In this document: in pieces, positions 13,224-21,125 of the stretch
How positions within the stretch are numbered: position 1 is the first letter of the stretch
Layout: every line of letters starts with the position of its first letter
Source: Phil1 sp964487565
GTDB lineage: Bacteria; Bacillota; Clostridia; Christensenellales; CAG-138
Assembly (NCBI GenBank): GCA_964487565.1
Contig: CAZARN010000023.1
Span: 1 to 23,268, forward strand
Direction: 5' to 3'
Length of the DNA: 23,268 bases
Position numbers and translations under genes: made by a program
The notes under the pieces: model-generated
What the model saw: only the letters and a program-made list of their open reading frames with translations
What the model was told of the DNA's origin: nothing
Database searches by the model: none

Positions 13224-15005
13224 ATGAAAACAAAACGTATTGTCTGCCTTTTGATTGCGGCGGCCATGCTGTTCAGTTTGGCAGCATGTGCCCCCACAAC
13301 CGGGACGACTGATCCGGAAGCTACCGAGGCGATCACCGGTTCAGAAACGCCCGCCGGCACCGAACCGGAAGCCACTGCGGCTGAAACTGCGGCAATGTCC
13401 CCCGATTACCTTGTGTGGAACATCGGCATGGAACCCAAAACCTGGGATCCCCAGCTCAACACTTCCGGCGCAGGCGGACATGTGATAATCAACCTGTATG
13501 ACGGTCTTGTGCGCGACACCAAGGACGGCATCAAGATGGCTACAGCCGAAAGCTATGAAGTCAGCGCCAATGCAGAGGGCGTTGAGAACACCGTTTATAC
13601 CTTCACCATCCGCGAGGATGCGAAGTGGTCCGACGGTAAGAGCGTCACCGCGGGTGATTTTGAGTATGCGTGGAAGCGCGCCTGCTCGCCCGAGATGGCT
13701 TCCCCGTATGCGTTCCTCGTCACCGATTATGTGAAGGGCGCCTATGAGTATTTTTCCGGCACCGGCAGCCGTGACGACGTGTGCGTCAAGGCGCTTGACG
13801 ACCGCACGCTCCAGGTCGAGCTGATCCAGCCGACTGCCTACTTCCTCAACCTCGTTTCCTTCTTCACCTATATGCCCTGCCGCGAAGACATGGCTTCCAC
13901 CGGTGAAGGCTGGGAAAAGGATCCGGCAAAGTGCATCACCAACGGCGCATTCTGCCTTGAAGAGTACAAGATCGGTTCGCACGTTCTTCTCAAAAAGAAC
14001 GAGAACTTCTGGAACAAGGACAACGTCCATCTGGCCGGTATAAAGGGCCTGTTCATCACTGACGCCACCACGAGCCTCCAGGGTTATGAAGCCGGCGAGA
14101 TCAACGTCACCAGCACGCTGCCCGGCGAAGAGATCCCCCGCCTGCTCGCAGAGGATCCGAACTTCGTGAGCGAGCCCGCGCTCGGCACGACTTATGTTGA
14201 GTTCAATATGGACGCCGACATCGTCAGCGACATCAACGTGCGCAAAGCGCTGAGCCTTGCCATCGACCGCAAGCAGATCTGCGATCAGGTGCTGCGCAAC
14301 GGCGCTGTGCCCGCGGCTGCCTTCATCGCCCCCTCCTTCAAGCTTTCCACCGGTGAAAGCCTGCGCGCAACGGACGAATACGGCAACGTGACCACCGAGT
14401 TCGAGATCGATCCGAACGCCGCCAGCGTCCAGCAGGCCCAGGCTTATCTTGCCGCCGCGGGCTACCCGAACGGCGAGGGCTTCCCGGAAATCGACCTGCT
14501 CTATTATGAGAGCGGCAGCATGTCCCAGATCGCCGAAGCGATCCAGCAGATGTGGAAAGAGAACCTCGGCATCACCGTCAACCTCAAGGTTGAGGAGTAC
14601 GCCGTGTTCGCCAACACCGTAAGCTCCGGCAGCTACACCCTTGCAATGACAGGCTGGAGCGCGGATTACAACGATCCCATGACCATGCTCTCCCTGTTCA
14701 CCGCCAACGGCCTCAACGATGCCAGGTGGAGGTATAAGGAATATGCGGGCGTGCCTGATGACACCACCCTCAATCCCGACAACCAGGCCTATGACGAAGC
14801 CGTCTCAATGGCGAGCAAGACCGAAGGCGCCGAGCGCGACAGCTACCTGATCGCTGCCGAAAAGGTGCTCATGGACAATATGGTCATATGCCCCATCCAT
14901 TACGCCACTTACACCCAGGTCATCGACTACGGCAAGGTGGCAGGCCCGGGCAGAACGCCTATCGGCCAGTGGGACTTCCAGTATTTCACGGTCCTCGGCA
15001 ACTGA
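13224..15005 (+). CDS. oppA: Oligopeptide-binding lipoprotein (SBP_bac_5 family, OppA type)
   Basis: A 593-residue extracellular binding protein that delivers peptides to OppBCDF. The signal peptide has a basic start, a hydrophobic core and the lipobox LAAC, with Cys22 to be lipidated. A Thr/Glu/Pro-rich tether runs to about residue 58. The SBP_bac_5 domain follows: MEPKTWDPQLNTSGAGGHV, YDGLVRDTKDG, FTIREDAKWSDGKSVTAGDFEYAWKRA near the family signature, LSLAIDRKQICDQV, and the C-terminal GWSADYNDPMTMLSLF. The latter is typical of OppA-like proteins that bind peptides. AAAGGAG lies 8 nt before the ATG. It is last in the operon, with a strong hairpin after the stop. The gene is T-poor at third positions, like its neighbours. 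Confidence 0.96.
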   Translation: MKTKRIVCLLIAAAMLFSLAACAPTTGTTDPEATEAITGSETPAGTEPEATAAETAAMSPDYLVWNIGMEPKTWDPQLNTSGAGGHVIINLYDGLVRDTKDGIKMATAESYEVSANAEGVENTVYTFTIREDAKWSDGKSVTAGDFEYAWKRACSPEMASPYAFLVTDYVKGAYEYFSGTGSRDDVCVKALDDRTLQVELIQPTAYFLNLVSFFTYMPCREDMASTGEGWEKDPAKCITNGAFCLEEYKIGSHVLLKKNENFWNKDNVHLAGIKGLFITDATTSLQGYEAGEINVTSTLPGEEIPRLLAEDPNFVSEPALGTTYVEFNMDADIVSDINVRKALSLAIDRKQICDQVLRNGAVPAAAFIAPSFKLSTGESLRATDEYGNVTTEFEIDPNAASVQQAQAYLAAAGYPNGEGFPEIDLLYYESGSMSQIAEAIQQMWKENLGITVNLKVEEYAVFANTVSSGSYTLAMTGWSADYNDPMTMLSLFTANGLNDARWRYKEYAGVPDDTTLNPDNQAYDEAVSMASKTEGAERDSYLIAAEKVLMDNMVICPIHYATYTQVIDYGKVAGPGRTPIGQWDFQYFTVLGN

Positions 15006-15023
15006 CGATCCTTTATAAACAGC

Positions 15024-15053
15024 CACCCCCGCATGTTTTTCCATGCGGGGGTG
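15024..15053 (+). terminator. Hairpin at the end of the oligopeptide importer operon
   Basis: CACCCCCGCATG (15024-15035) and CATGCGGGGGTG (15042-15053) form a perfect 12-bp stem around TTTTTC. No clear T-tract follows, so termination may be partial or the structure may protect the mRNA 3' end. Confidence 0.7.
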
Positions 15054-15100
15054 AATGTTACCGGGCATATCGCCCGTCCCGACACAGCCCGAACGCCCGG

Positions 15101-15119
15101 CACAAGTTTGTGATATAAT
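15101..15119 (+). promoter_or_regulatory. Promoter with palindrome upstream of the two-component genes
   Basis: TATAAT (15114-15119) is directly preceded by the inverted repeat CACAA-GT-TTGTG (15101-15112). No good -35 is visible, so the promoter may need an activator; autoregulation by the downstream response regulator is one possibility. Confidence 0.45.
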
Positions 15120-15172
15120 CATATACGGGCTGCACCGCTGCCCACGAGAGCGATGAAAGGGAAATACAGGTT

Positions 15173-15832
15173 ATGTGGATCAGTGTTCTTGAGGATGAGA
15201 ATACGCTGAACAGTCTCATCACCAAGTATCTTGAAAAAGAAGGCTATCAGGTGAGAAGCTATTCCACCGGAGAAGCCGCCGTGGGCGCGCTTTCGCTGCC
15301 GACGGATCTTTGGGTGATAGATATCATGCTTCCCGACGTGGACGGTTTCAGCGTTTTTAAGGAAGTTAAACAATACAATCCGGATGCCTTTGTGATATTC
15401 ATCTCCGCAAGGAATCAGGATATCGACCGCGTGGTCGGCCTTGAGCTTGGCTGCGACGACTATATCCCGAAGCCGTTCCTTGTGAGGGAGCTTGTCATCA
15501 AGGTCAACAAGCTTCTGCACGCGCCTGAGCACCGCAGTGAGATAATGGAGCTTGGCCCGTACAGGATCGCCGTGGACAAGCACACCGTGTTTGACGCGGA
15601 TGCGCCTGTAAGCCTCACCGTCAAGGAATACGATCTCCTTTTATACCTTGCCGCCAATCAGGATAACATCCTCAGCCGCTCCGACATACTCAGTCAGGTC
15701 TGGGGCTATGATTATTACGGCACGGACCGCGTTGTCGACGACACGGTACGCCGTTTGAGAAGGAAGCTCCCGCTGCTTGCCGTTGAAACGGTATACGGGC
15801 TTGGTTATCGCGTGAAGAGGGAAAACAGGTGA
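15173..15832 (+). CDS. OmpR-family response regulator, CssR-like
   Basis: A 219-residue regulator with a receiver domain (1-115) and a winged-helix DNA-binding domain (about 123-215). The acidic pocket is E7/D8, the phosphoacceptor D50 in VIDIMLP, the switch S78 in FISAR, and K100 in IPKPF. DIDRVVGLELGCDDYIPKPF and the C-terminal WGYDYYGTDRVVDDTVRRLRRKLP...YGLGYRV closely resemble Bacillus CssR as I recall it. CssR controls htrA-type proteases in response to secretion stress. The ribosome binding site is weak (AGG close to the ATG, AAAGGG farther off). The stop overlaps the kinase start as GTGA. No htrA gene is in the window, so the regulon is unknown. Confidence 0.92.
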   Translation: MWISVLEDENTLNSLITKYLEKEGYQVRSYSTGEAAVGALSLPTDLWVIDIMLPDVDGFSVFKEVKQYNPDAFVIFISARNQDIDRVVGLELGCDDYIPKPFLVRELVIKVNKLLHAPEHRSEIMELGPYRIAVDKHTVFDADAPVSLTVKEYDLLLYLAANQDNILSRSDILSQVWGYDYYGTDRVVDDTVRRLRRKLPLLAVETVYGLGYRVKRENR

Positions 15833-16857
15833 GCCGCTTTTCCGGAAGAAACTGGCTTCAGGACAGACCGCTTGCGTTGCAGCTTTTCATACTGCTGTTC
15901 ATCGGTACTGTCGTCATAGGCACCGCCGCGATGCTGTATCTCATGTTTGCGGTGTTTTCCGCCGCTTCGATGAGCGCGCAGCAATGGATAAAATGCGGCT
16001 TCTTTTACGCTATGGCGATCACGGCGGATCTTTTCGTTTCAAAAATCATCTCGGCGCGCATAAGCGAGCCTTTTGAGAAGCTTGCGCAAAGCATGGGCCG
16101 CATAAAGAACAAAAACTGGAAAGACAAGATCTGTCAGGTCAACCGCAAGGATGAGATCGGGCAGATAATCAACACGCTCAGCGTGATACAGATGAATGTG
16201 ACCGAGATCAACGAGGATGAAGAGTTCTTTTATCAAAGCGTGTCCCACGGCCTGAAAACGCCGATAATGGTGATACAGAACTGCTGCACCGCTTATCAGG
16301 ACGGCATATACGGCAGCGAAGCCATCGATATCATCATGAATGAGAGCGCGGTGCTTGAGGACGGCATAAAAAAACTGCTTTATGTGTCCTCTTTCGACCA
16401 CATGCTGGGCAGGCAGAGCGATTTTGTGAGCGTCGACGTCAGCGAGCTTTGTTTGGAGTGCGTCAAACGCTTCGGCGTCAACGACAAGGGCGCCGCGGTC
16501 GTTTGCAGCGTGCCGTCCGGCAGCTTCGTGAGCGGAAACAAGGCCGCGCTTGAAACGCTTTTCGGCAACATCATTGAAAACGCGATACGCTATGTCCGCA
16601 CAACGGTGCGCATTTCCATGCGCGAGGATGCGTCGAGTTACACCGTTATTTTCGAAAACGACGGCGATCCCATCCCTGCCCAAACGATGGATATCCTGTT
16701 TGATAAATTCTATAAAGGCCCGATGGGCAGTTTCGGTCTCGGGCTTTACATCGCTCGCAAGATCGCCATATTCCACGGCGGCGACATATGGGCGCAAAAT
16801 GTGGAAAACGGGGTGCAGTTTCTCGTGGAGCTTAAAAAAGCGCCGCAGGCATCCTGA
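15829..16857 (+). CDS. Membrane histidine kinase, CssS-like, lacking the extracellular sensor domain
   Basis: A 342-residue kinase starting with GTG that overlaps the response regulator stop. Two helices (about 16-44 and 53-72) are joined by only ~8 residues, so there is no extracellular sensing domain. A HAMP-like linker with NRKDEIGQI follows. The H-box is SVSHGLKTPIMVIQ with the phosphorylated H140, the N-box NIIENAIRY (N251), G1 ENDGDPIP (276-283), the F-box FDKFYKG and G2 GSFGLGLYIARKI (300-312). These resemble CssS more than other kinases. It phosphorylates the preceding regulator. Without an external domain it may sense within the membrane or through a partner. The His is followed by Gly rather than the usual Asp/Glu. 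Confidence 0.93.
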   Translation: MSRFSGRNWLQDRPLALQLFILLFIGTVVIGTAAMLYLMFAVFSAASMSAQQWIKCGFFYAMAITADLFVSKIISARISEPFEKLAQSMGRIKNKNWKDKICQVNRKDEIGQIINTLSVIQMNVTEINEDEEFFYQSVSHGLKTPIMVIQNCCTAYQDGIYGSEAIDIIMNESAVLEDGIKKLLYVSSFDHMLGRQSDFVSVDVSELCLECVKRFGVNDKGAAVVCSVPSGSFVSGNKAALETLFGNIIENAIRYVRTTVRISMREDASSYTVIFENDGDPIPAQTMDILFDKFYKGPMGSFGLGLYIARKIAIFHGGDIWAQNVENGVQFLVELKKAPQAS

Positions 16858-16893
16858 AAAGACAGCGCCTCACGGCGCGGAAAGAAGAACGAT

Positions 16894-17937
16894 ATGAATT
16901 TTGATCTGTTATACGAAATGCTCAGCACCGAATCCGTGAGCGGCGGCGAGTTCGCCCTCCAGAAAAAGGTCGCGTCATATATGGAAAAGCAGGGACTCGC
17001 CGTTGAAAAGGACCTTTCCGGCACGGTCGTCGCCTCCATCAATCAGCAAAGCGGCGTGCGCGTGCTGATGACCGGCCACATCGACGAGATCGGTTTCCGC
17101 GTGACCCACATAACCGACAAGGGCGTGATAAAGGTCGGCAAGGCGGGCTTCATCCGTCAGGAGCTCATGCAGGGCAAGCGCGTGACGATCCTCGGCAAGA
17201 AGCGCGTAACCGGCGTTTTCGGCGTGCTCCTCAAGGACGGGCAGGTACGCACGGATGTGACCTTCCTCGACATGTATGTCGACTGCGGTTTCAACACGCG
17301 CGAGGAAGCGGAAAAATGGATATCGCCGGGCGATTTCGTGACCTACACCTACACATACGATATGCTTGAAAACAACTGCATCGCCGGACGCGGTCTCGAC
17401 GACAAGCTGGGCGCGTTCACGGTCATGCAGGCGCTTTTGCGCGCAAGGGAGCTCGGCGCGAAAGTCGGCGTCTATGCGGGTACCACCGTCGGCGAGGAAA
17501 CGACCATGCGCGGCGCGTATTTCGCGGCAGAAAGGGTCAGACCCACCCTTGCCGTCGCCGTTGACGTCATCCACACGTCGGATTATCCCGGCTTTGAGGA
17601 AGCAAAATTCGGGCGCATAGAGCTTGGCCGCGGCCCGGTGCTCGTGAGGAGCGCCTGCAGCAACGAGCCTGTCGTGCGCGCGTTTGAAGCGCAGGCAAAA
17701 AAGCTCGGCATAGCCGTGCAATACGAAGTGGCCTGCGGCGTGACCGGCACCGATGCCGACAAGATGCACCTGAGCGCGAACGGCGTGCCTATGGCGGTGC
17801 TTTCCATCCCCCTGCGCTATATGCACAGCCCAAGCGAGGTCGGCTGCCTCTCGGACGTGGAAAAGAGCGTCGAGCTGCTCGCGGGCTTCCTTGCGGATCT
17901 TGACGAAAACTTCCGGCCCGATCCTTTCGAGCTTTGA
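16894..17937 (+). CDS. M42 family metallo-aminopeptidase
   Basis: A 347-residue cytoplasmic peptidase of family M42 (glutamyl aminopeptidase/TET/FrvX group), which removes N-terminal residues from peptides using two metal ions in a dodecameric shell. Expected ligands and catalytic residues are in place: H62 and D64 in TGHIDEIGF, D169 in GRGLDDKLGAF, E201 (general base) and E202 in TVGEETTMRGA, D224 in VAVDVIHTSD and H311 in YMHSPSEVG. Residues 70-155 form the PDZ-like insertion of the family. The length is typical. The start follows GGAAAGAAG. It lies 36 nt after the kinase stop, so it may be co-transcribed. With the nearby importer it suggests breakdown of imported peptides. It is not a cellulase despite old family names. 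Confidence 0.95.
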   Translation: MNFDLLYEMLSTESVSGGEFALQKKVASYMEKQGLAVEKDLSGTVVASINQQSGVRVLMTGHIDEIGFRVTHITDKGVIKVGKAGFIRQELMQGKRVTILGKKRVTGVFGVLLKDGQVRTDVTFLDMYVDCGFNTREEAEKWISPGDFVTYTYTYDMLENNCIAGRGLDDKLGAFTVMQALLRARELGAKVGVYAGTTVGEETTMRGAYFAAERVRPTLAVAVDVIHTSDYPGFEEAKFGRIELGRGPVLVRSACSNEPVVRAFEAQAKKLGIAVQYEVACGVTGTDADKMHLSANGVPMAVLSIPLRYMHSPSEVGCLSDVEKSVELLAGFLADLDENFRPDPFEL

Positions 17938-17971
17938 TTTCCGTTCCGAAAGATTTCAAATGGAGTAAAGA

Positions 17972-19609
17972 ATGATGCTTTTTGTTAAAAACGGGCGCAT
18001 TGCCACAATGAATCCCAAAATGCCGTGGGCGCAGGCGGCGGTCGCCGTCGGCGACAGGTTCGCGTTCGTCGGCGATGAGGCCGGCGCGCGCGCGTTCATG
18101 CGCGCTCTGCCCCCCGAGGATACTGAGGCGCTTGATCTTGACGGCAGGCTGATGACGCCCGGCTTCCACGATTCGCATATGCACTATCTCCATTATGTGC
18201 GCGCGAAGACGCTTTCGACGGATCTTTCCGGCGCAGGCTCGCTCAATGAAATGCTGGAGCTTCTCGCGGCGGCCGTTAAAAAACGCGATCCCCAAAGCGC
18301 GCGCTGGATCGTCGGCGAAGGCTGGAATCAGGAGCGCTTCCGCGACGAAAAACGCTTCCCCACCAGACGCGATCTGGACAGCGTTTCGCGCGACGTGCCC
18401 ATACTTGCAATGCGCGGCTGTTTCCATGTCGGCGTGCTGAACACGAAAGCCATGGAGCTTATCCGCATTGACGAAAGCACGGCCTCGGCGTTCGGCGAAT
18501 ACGCCGGTCGCGATGAGAACGGCGCTTTGAACGGCGTGTTCAAAGAGCAGGTGATCGACGATATAAAGAAAAACGTACCCGCGCCCGACGTGAACGAGCT
18601 GATACGGATGATGTGCAAAGGCGAAACGGAGCTTTTCGCGGCGGGCATAACCTCCGTGCAAAGCGACGATCTCAAATACGTCTGCGACGGCGGAGCGCAC
18701 GCCCTCATCCGCGGTCTCAGGGAGGCCGCCCTTCACGGCAAGCTGACGCTGAGGCTCGGCGAGCAATGCCTTCTCGACACGCTGTCCGTTCAGCAGGCCT
18801 TTTTTGACGAGGGGTTCTGTGAGGGCTTCGGCAACGATACGTTTCGCATAAACTGCGTGAAGCTGCTTTCCGACGGGTCTCTCGGCGCGCGCACGGCGCT
18901 GATGCGCGAGCCTTATGCCGACGCGCCCGATACCCGCGGGATCGGCGTTTACACTCAGCGGGAGCTTGACGCGCTCGTTTTCAACGTTCACAAGCGTGCA
19001 ATGCCCGTTGCCATCCACGCGATCGGCGACGGTGCGATCGAGATGTCCCTCAACGCGATAGAACGCGCCCAGCGCCTCCTGCCGGGCGTTTCGCCGAGGC
19101 ATGGCATCGTCCACTGCCAGATCACCGATCAGGCTCTCCTTCGCCGTTTTGCGCAGCTTGGCGTGACAGCGTTCATCCAGCCCGTATTCATCGATTCGGA
19201 TATGGACATCTGCGCCTCGCGCGTCGGGGAGAGACTCACCTCCACCTCGTATGCGTGGAAGGATATGCTGGACATGGGCATATGCGCGCCGTTCGGCACG
19301 GATTGCCCGGTCGAATCGTTCGACGTGCGCCGCGGGCTTTGGTGCGCCGTCACCCGCATGAGCGCGGACGGCAAACGCGGCCCCTTCCTGCCCGATCAGG
19401 CGATCGACGTTGCGCGCGCGGTATACGCATACACCTACCTCGGCGCCGTGGCCGAAGGGACGGAGCATGTCAAGGGCATGATACGTCCCGGTATGCTTGC
19501 CGATTTCGCCGTATGGGATCGCAACATACTCGAGCAGCCCTGTGATTCCATACTTCGCGCAAACGTGACAGACACGTTTGTCGGCGCAAAGCACGTTTTT
19601 TGCAGATGA
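17972..19609 (+). CDS. Amidohydrolase family 3 protein (YtcJ-like)
   Basis: A 545-residue metal-dependent hydrolase. The N-terminal part of the composite beta-sandwich, starting MMLFVKNGRIATM, leads into the metal motif PGFHDSHMH (H69 and H71). Further into the TIM barrel lie LSDGSLGARTALM, VAIHAIGDGAIEM and PRHGIVHCQITD, then FGTDCPVESFDVRRGLW near the C-terminus. This pattern is typical of YtcJ/NfdA-like enzymes, which hydrolyse amide or formamide bonds of diverse small molecules; the substrate is not predictable. GGAG is 6 nt before the ATG at 17972; a second ATG follows at once. It is 34 nt after the M42 gene on the same strand and ends at a terminator shared with the converging YkvI gene. 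Confidence 0.92.
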   Translation: MMLFVKNGRIATMNPKMPWAQAAVAVGDRFAFVGDEAGARAFMRALPPEDTEALDLDGRLMTPGFHDSHMHYLHYVRAKTLSTDLSGAGSLNEMLELLAAAVKKRDPQSARWIVGEGWNQERFRDEKRFPTRRDLDSVSRDVPILAMRGCFHVGVLNTKAMELIRIDESTASAFGEYAGRDENGALNGVFKEQVIDDIKKNVPAPDVNELIRMMCKGETELFAAGITSVQSDDLKYVCDGGAHALIRGLREAALHGKLTLRLGEQCLLDTLSVQQAFFDEGFCEGFGNDTFRINCVKLLSDGSLGARTALMREPYADAPDTRGIGVYTQRELDALVFNVHKRAMPVAIHAIGDGAIEMSLNAIERAQRLLPGVSPRHGIVHCQITDQALLRRFAQLGVTAFIQPVFIDSDMDICASRVGERLTSTSYAWKDMLDMGICAPFGTDCPVESFDVRRGLWCAVTRMSADGKRGPFLPDQAIDVARAVYAYTYLGAVAEGTEHVKGMIRPGMLADFAVWDRNILEQPCDSILRANVTDTFVGAKHVFCR

Positions 19610-19627
19610 CACGGTGAAGCGGATACA

Positions 19628-19659
19628 AAAAGCCGTCCGGCGTAAGCCGGGCGGCTTTT
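19628..19659. terminator. Bidirectional terminator between the amidohydrolase and YkvI genes
   Basis: AAAAGCCGTCCGGC (19628-19641) pairs with GCCGGGCGGCTTTT (19646-19659) over 14 bp, with one G-T pair and a GTAA tetraloop. T-runs on both strands serve both convergent genes. Confidence 0.93.
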
Positions 19660-19662
19660 GCG

Positions 19663-20745
19663 TTATGCAGCGCGATTTTCGTTTTTTGCCGCCTTTGATC
19701 TGAACAGGTTGACGAGCATGAGCGCGATGGCAATAAAGCCTATCCAACCGTAAAACGGATATACCGTGCCGACAAGCGACGCGAAGCCGAGCCTGCTCCC
19801 GGCGAGCGCGGCCGCGCATATCACCGGCACGATGAAGCGTCTGTCGCCGAAAAATCCCCTGAGCGCAAAACCCTCAATGCGGTTGAGAAGCGAAAACGAT
19901 ATCCCTGCGGCGGCGGTGAATATGCCCGCAAAAAGCGCCGCGGCGTAAATTATGCCAAGCGCCGGGTCGATCGCGCGGGCGATCGCGAACATGGGCATAT
20001 CTGCCGTGAAAGCGACGTTTCTGCATGCAAGCATCGCGCAGCATATGACGGCCGCGAAAAGCCCCGGAAGAACGCCGCCCAGTATCGCGCCGAGCGATGC
20101 GTCAAACGGGCGTTCGCTCTCCCTGCCAAGCGGCGCGAGCACGCCTATCGTTCCCAATATGTTATACGATATGTAGAGCGCCGCGCTGACAAGAAAATTC
20201 GGCGCAACGGTGAGCGACGGTTCAGCCGCCGCCCCGAGCACAGGCGCCGTTCCGTCAAACGCCGCGGCAACCGCCGTGACAAATCCGATGAGCATCATCA
20301 CAGGAACGACCGCGCCGAGCACGCCGGAAAAGCCGCCCTTGCCGGACAGGTTCACCGCGATGAGGGCAGCCGTCAGGGCCGCGGACGCGATTATCCCGTC
20401 AGCGCCCGTAAGCTGCGTGAAAAGTTCGGACGCGGCGGAAAGCATGACCGTCACGATGCCGAAAAGCCAAAACATCATCAGCACGTTGACCGTCACCCTG
20501 CATACGCCTGCAAACGGCGATATTATCCTGTCGAAATCATCTGTTTTGAGCCGGCGCGCAAGCGTTATTATCAGTATCCCCATCGCCGCGAAACCCGCGC
20601 CCGCGATGAGCGCGCCGATTATTCCGGAACCGCCCCACGCAGCAAAAAAGCGCAGCGTTTCCTGACCGGAGACGAAGCCTGCGCCGAAAAGCGTGCCCGC
20701 GTATGCCGCGGCAATGCCGAAAACACATTTGATCCTCTTTTTCAT
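19663..20745 (-). CDS. YkvI-like LeuT-fold membrane protein
   Basis: A 360-residue protein with ten or eleven hydrophobic helices. The N-terminus MKKRIKCVFGIAAAYAGTLFGAGFVSGQETLRFF is the hallmark of the YkvI family, whose G-A-G-F-x-S-G-Q-E segment breaks the first helix as in LeuT-fold transporters. Later YISYNILGTIGVLAPLG and the Gly/Ala-rich helices fit as well. The substrate is unknown; an amino-acid or similar solute is likely. The start at 20745 is fixed by the family N-terminus, since the longer frame to 21042 runs through the divergent ferredoxin gene. There is no ribosome binding site, and a -10 element (20755-20760) sits 9 nt before the ATG, so the mRNA may be leaderless. Confidence 0.88.
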   Translation of the reverse strand: MKKRIKCVFGIAAAYAGTLFGAGFVSGQETLRFFAAWGGSGIIGALIAGAGFAAMGILIITLARRLKTDDFDRIISPFAGVCRVTVNVLMMFWLFGIVTVMLSAASELFTQLTGADGIIASAALTAALIAVNLSGKGGFSGVLGAVVPVMMLIGFVTAVAAAFDGTAPVLGAAAEPSLTVAPNFLVSAALYISYNILGTIGVLAPLGRESERPFDASLGAILGGVLPGLFAAVICCAMLACRNVAFTADMPMFAIARAIDPALGIIYAAALFAGIFTAAAGISFSLLNRIEGFALRGFFGDRRFIVPVICAAALAGSRLGFASLVGTVYPFYGWIGFIAIALMLVNLFRSKAAKNENRAA

Positions 20746-20754
20746 ACGATGGAG

Positions 20755-20763
20755 ATTATAGCA
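20755..20763 (-). promoter_or_regulatory. Extended -10 promoter of the YkvI-like gene
   Basis: On the minus strand TGC-TATAAT (20755-20763) is an extended -10 element with no clear -35. The predicted transcription start, about 20747-20749, is only a few bases from the ATG at 20745. Confidence 0.6.
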
Positions 20764-20814
20764 TATCCGGGCTTCATGTGCTATCATTGTTATCATCCAA
20801 AGGAGGATGAGCAT

Positions 20815-21033
20815 ATGGCAAAAGTCGTTCCGAGCTTTGATTATACGCTTTGCAAAAAATGCGGCCACTGCGCGAAGTGGTGCCCCATGCGCGCGCTTAC
20901 GCTCACGCGCGAGGATTCTTCCGATCCTGAACATCCATTCCCCGAAAAAACCGGGGCCGCCTGTCTCGGCTGCGGCCAATGCAGCAAGGAATGCCCCAAC
21001 GGGGCGATCACAATGGTTCGTTTCGGCGGATAA
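20815..21033 (+). CDS. Small ferredoxin with two [4Fe-4S] motifs
   Basis: A 72-residue ferredoxin-like protein. The first cluster motif is CKKCGHCAKWCP and the second CLGCGQCSKECP, both of the C-x2-C-x2-C-x3-C-P type. Between them is a 25-residue spacer containing LTREDSSDPEHPFPEK, longer than in the 55-residue clostridial ferredoxin. It probably carries electrons at low potential in the cytoplasm or serves as a subunit of a larger oxidoreductase. AAGGAGG lies 8 nt before the ATG at 20815, so the longer frame from 20749 is rejected. It is divergent from the YkvI-like gene and 93 bases before the zinc-ribbon gene. Confidence 0.92.
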   Translation: MAKVVPSFDYTLCKKCGHCAKWCPMRALTLTREDSSDPEHPFPEKTGAACLGCGQCSKECPNGAITMVRFGG

Positions 21034-21061
21034 TTTTTTCACGCAGACCTATAAAACGGGT

Positions 21062-21099
21062 TTGCACGCTTGTGCAATATGCGCGGCGCTTGGTATAAT
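21062..21099 (+). promoter_or_regulatory. Promoter and palindromic operator candidate of the zinc-ribbon/DUF362 genes
   Basis: TTGTGC (21070-21075) and a perfect TATAAT (21094-21099) are 18 nt apart. The perfect inverted repeat TTGCAC-GCTT-GTGCAA (21062-21077) overlaps the -35, where a bound regulator would block polymerase. Confidence 0.6.
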
Positions 21100-21125
21100 T
21101 AAAGAAAATGAACGGAGGGATAATT

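Noticed and set aside
17789..19819. Very long minus-strand open frame (676 codons) opposite the M42 and amidohydrolase genes
   Set aside because: The plus-strand genes have full catalytic motifs and ribosome binding sites. The antisense frame has Arg/His/Ala-rich low-complexity sequence typical of the reverse of GC-biased codons.
20746..21042. Upstream extension of the YkvI-like gene
   Set aside because: It runs antisense through the ferredoxin gene and precedes the conserved family N-terminus and the promoter.
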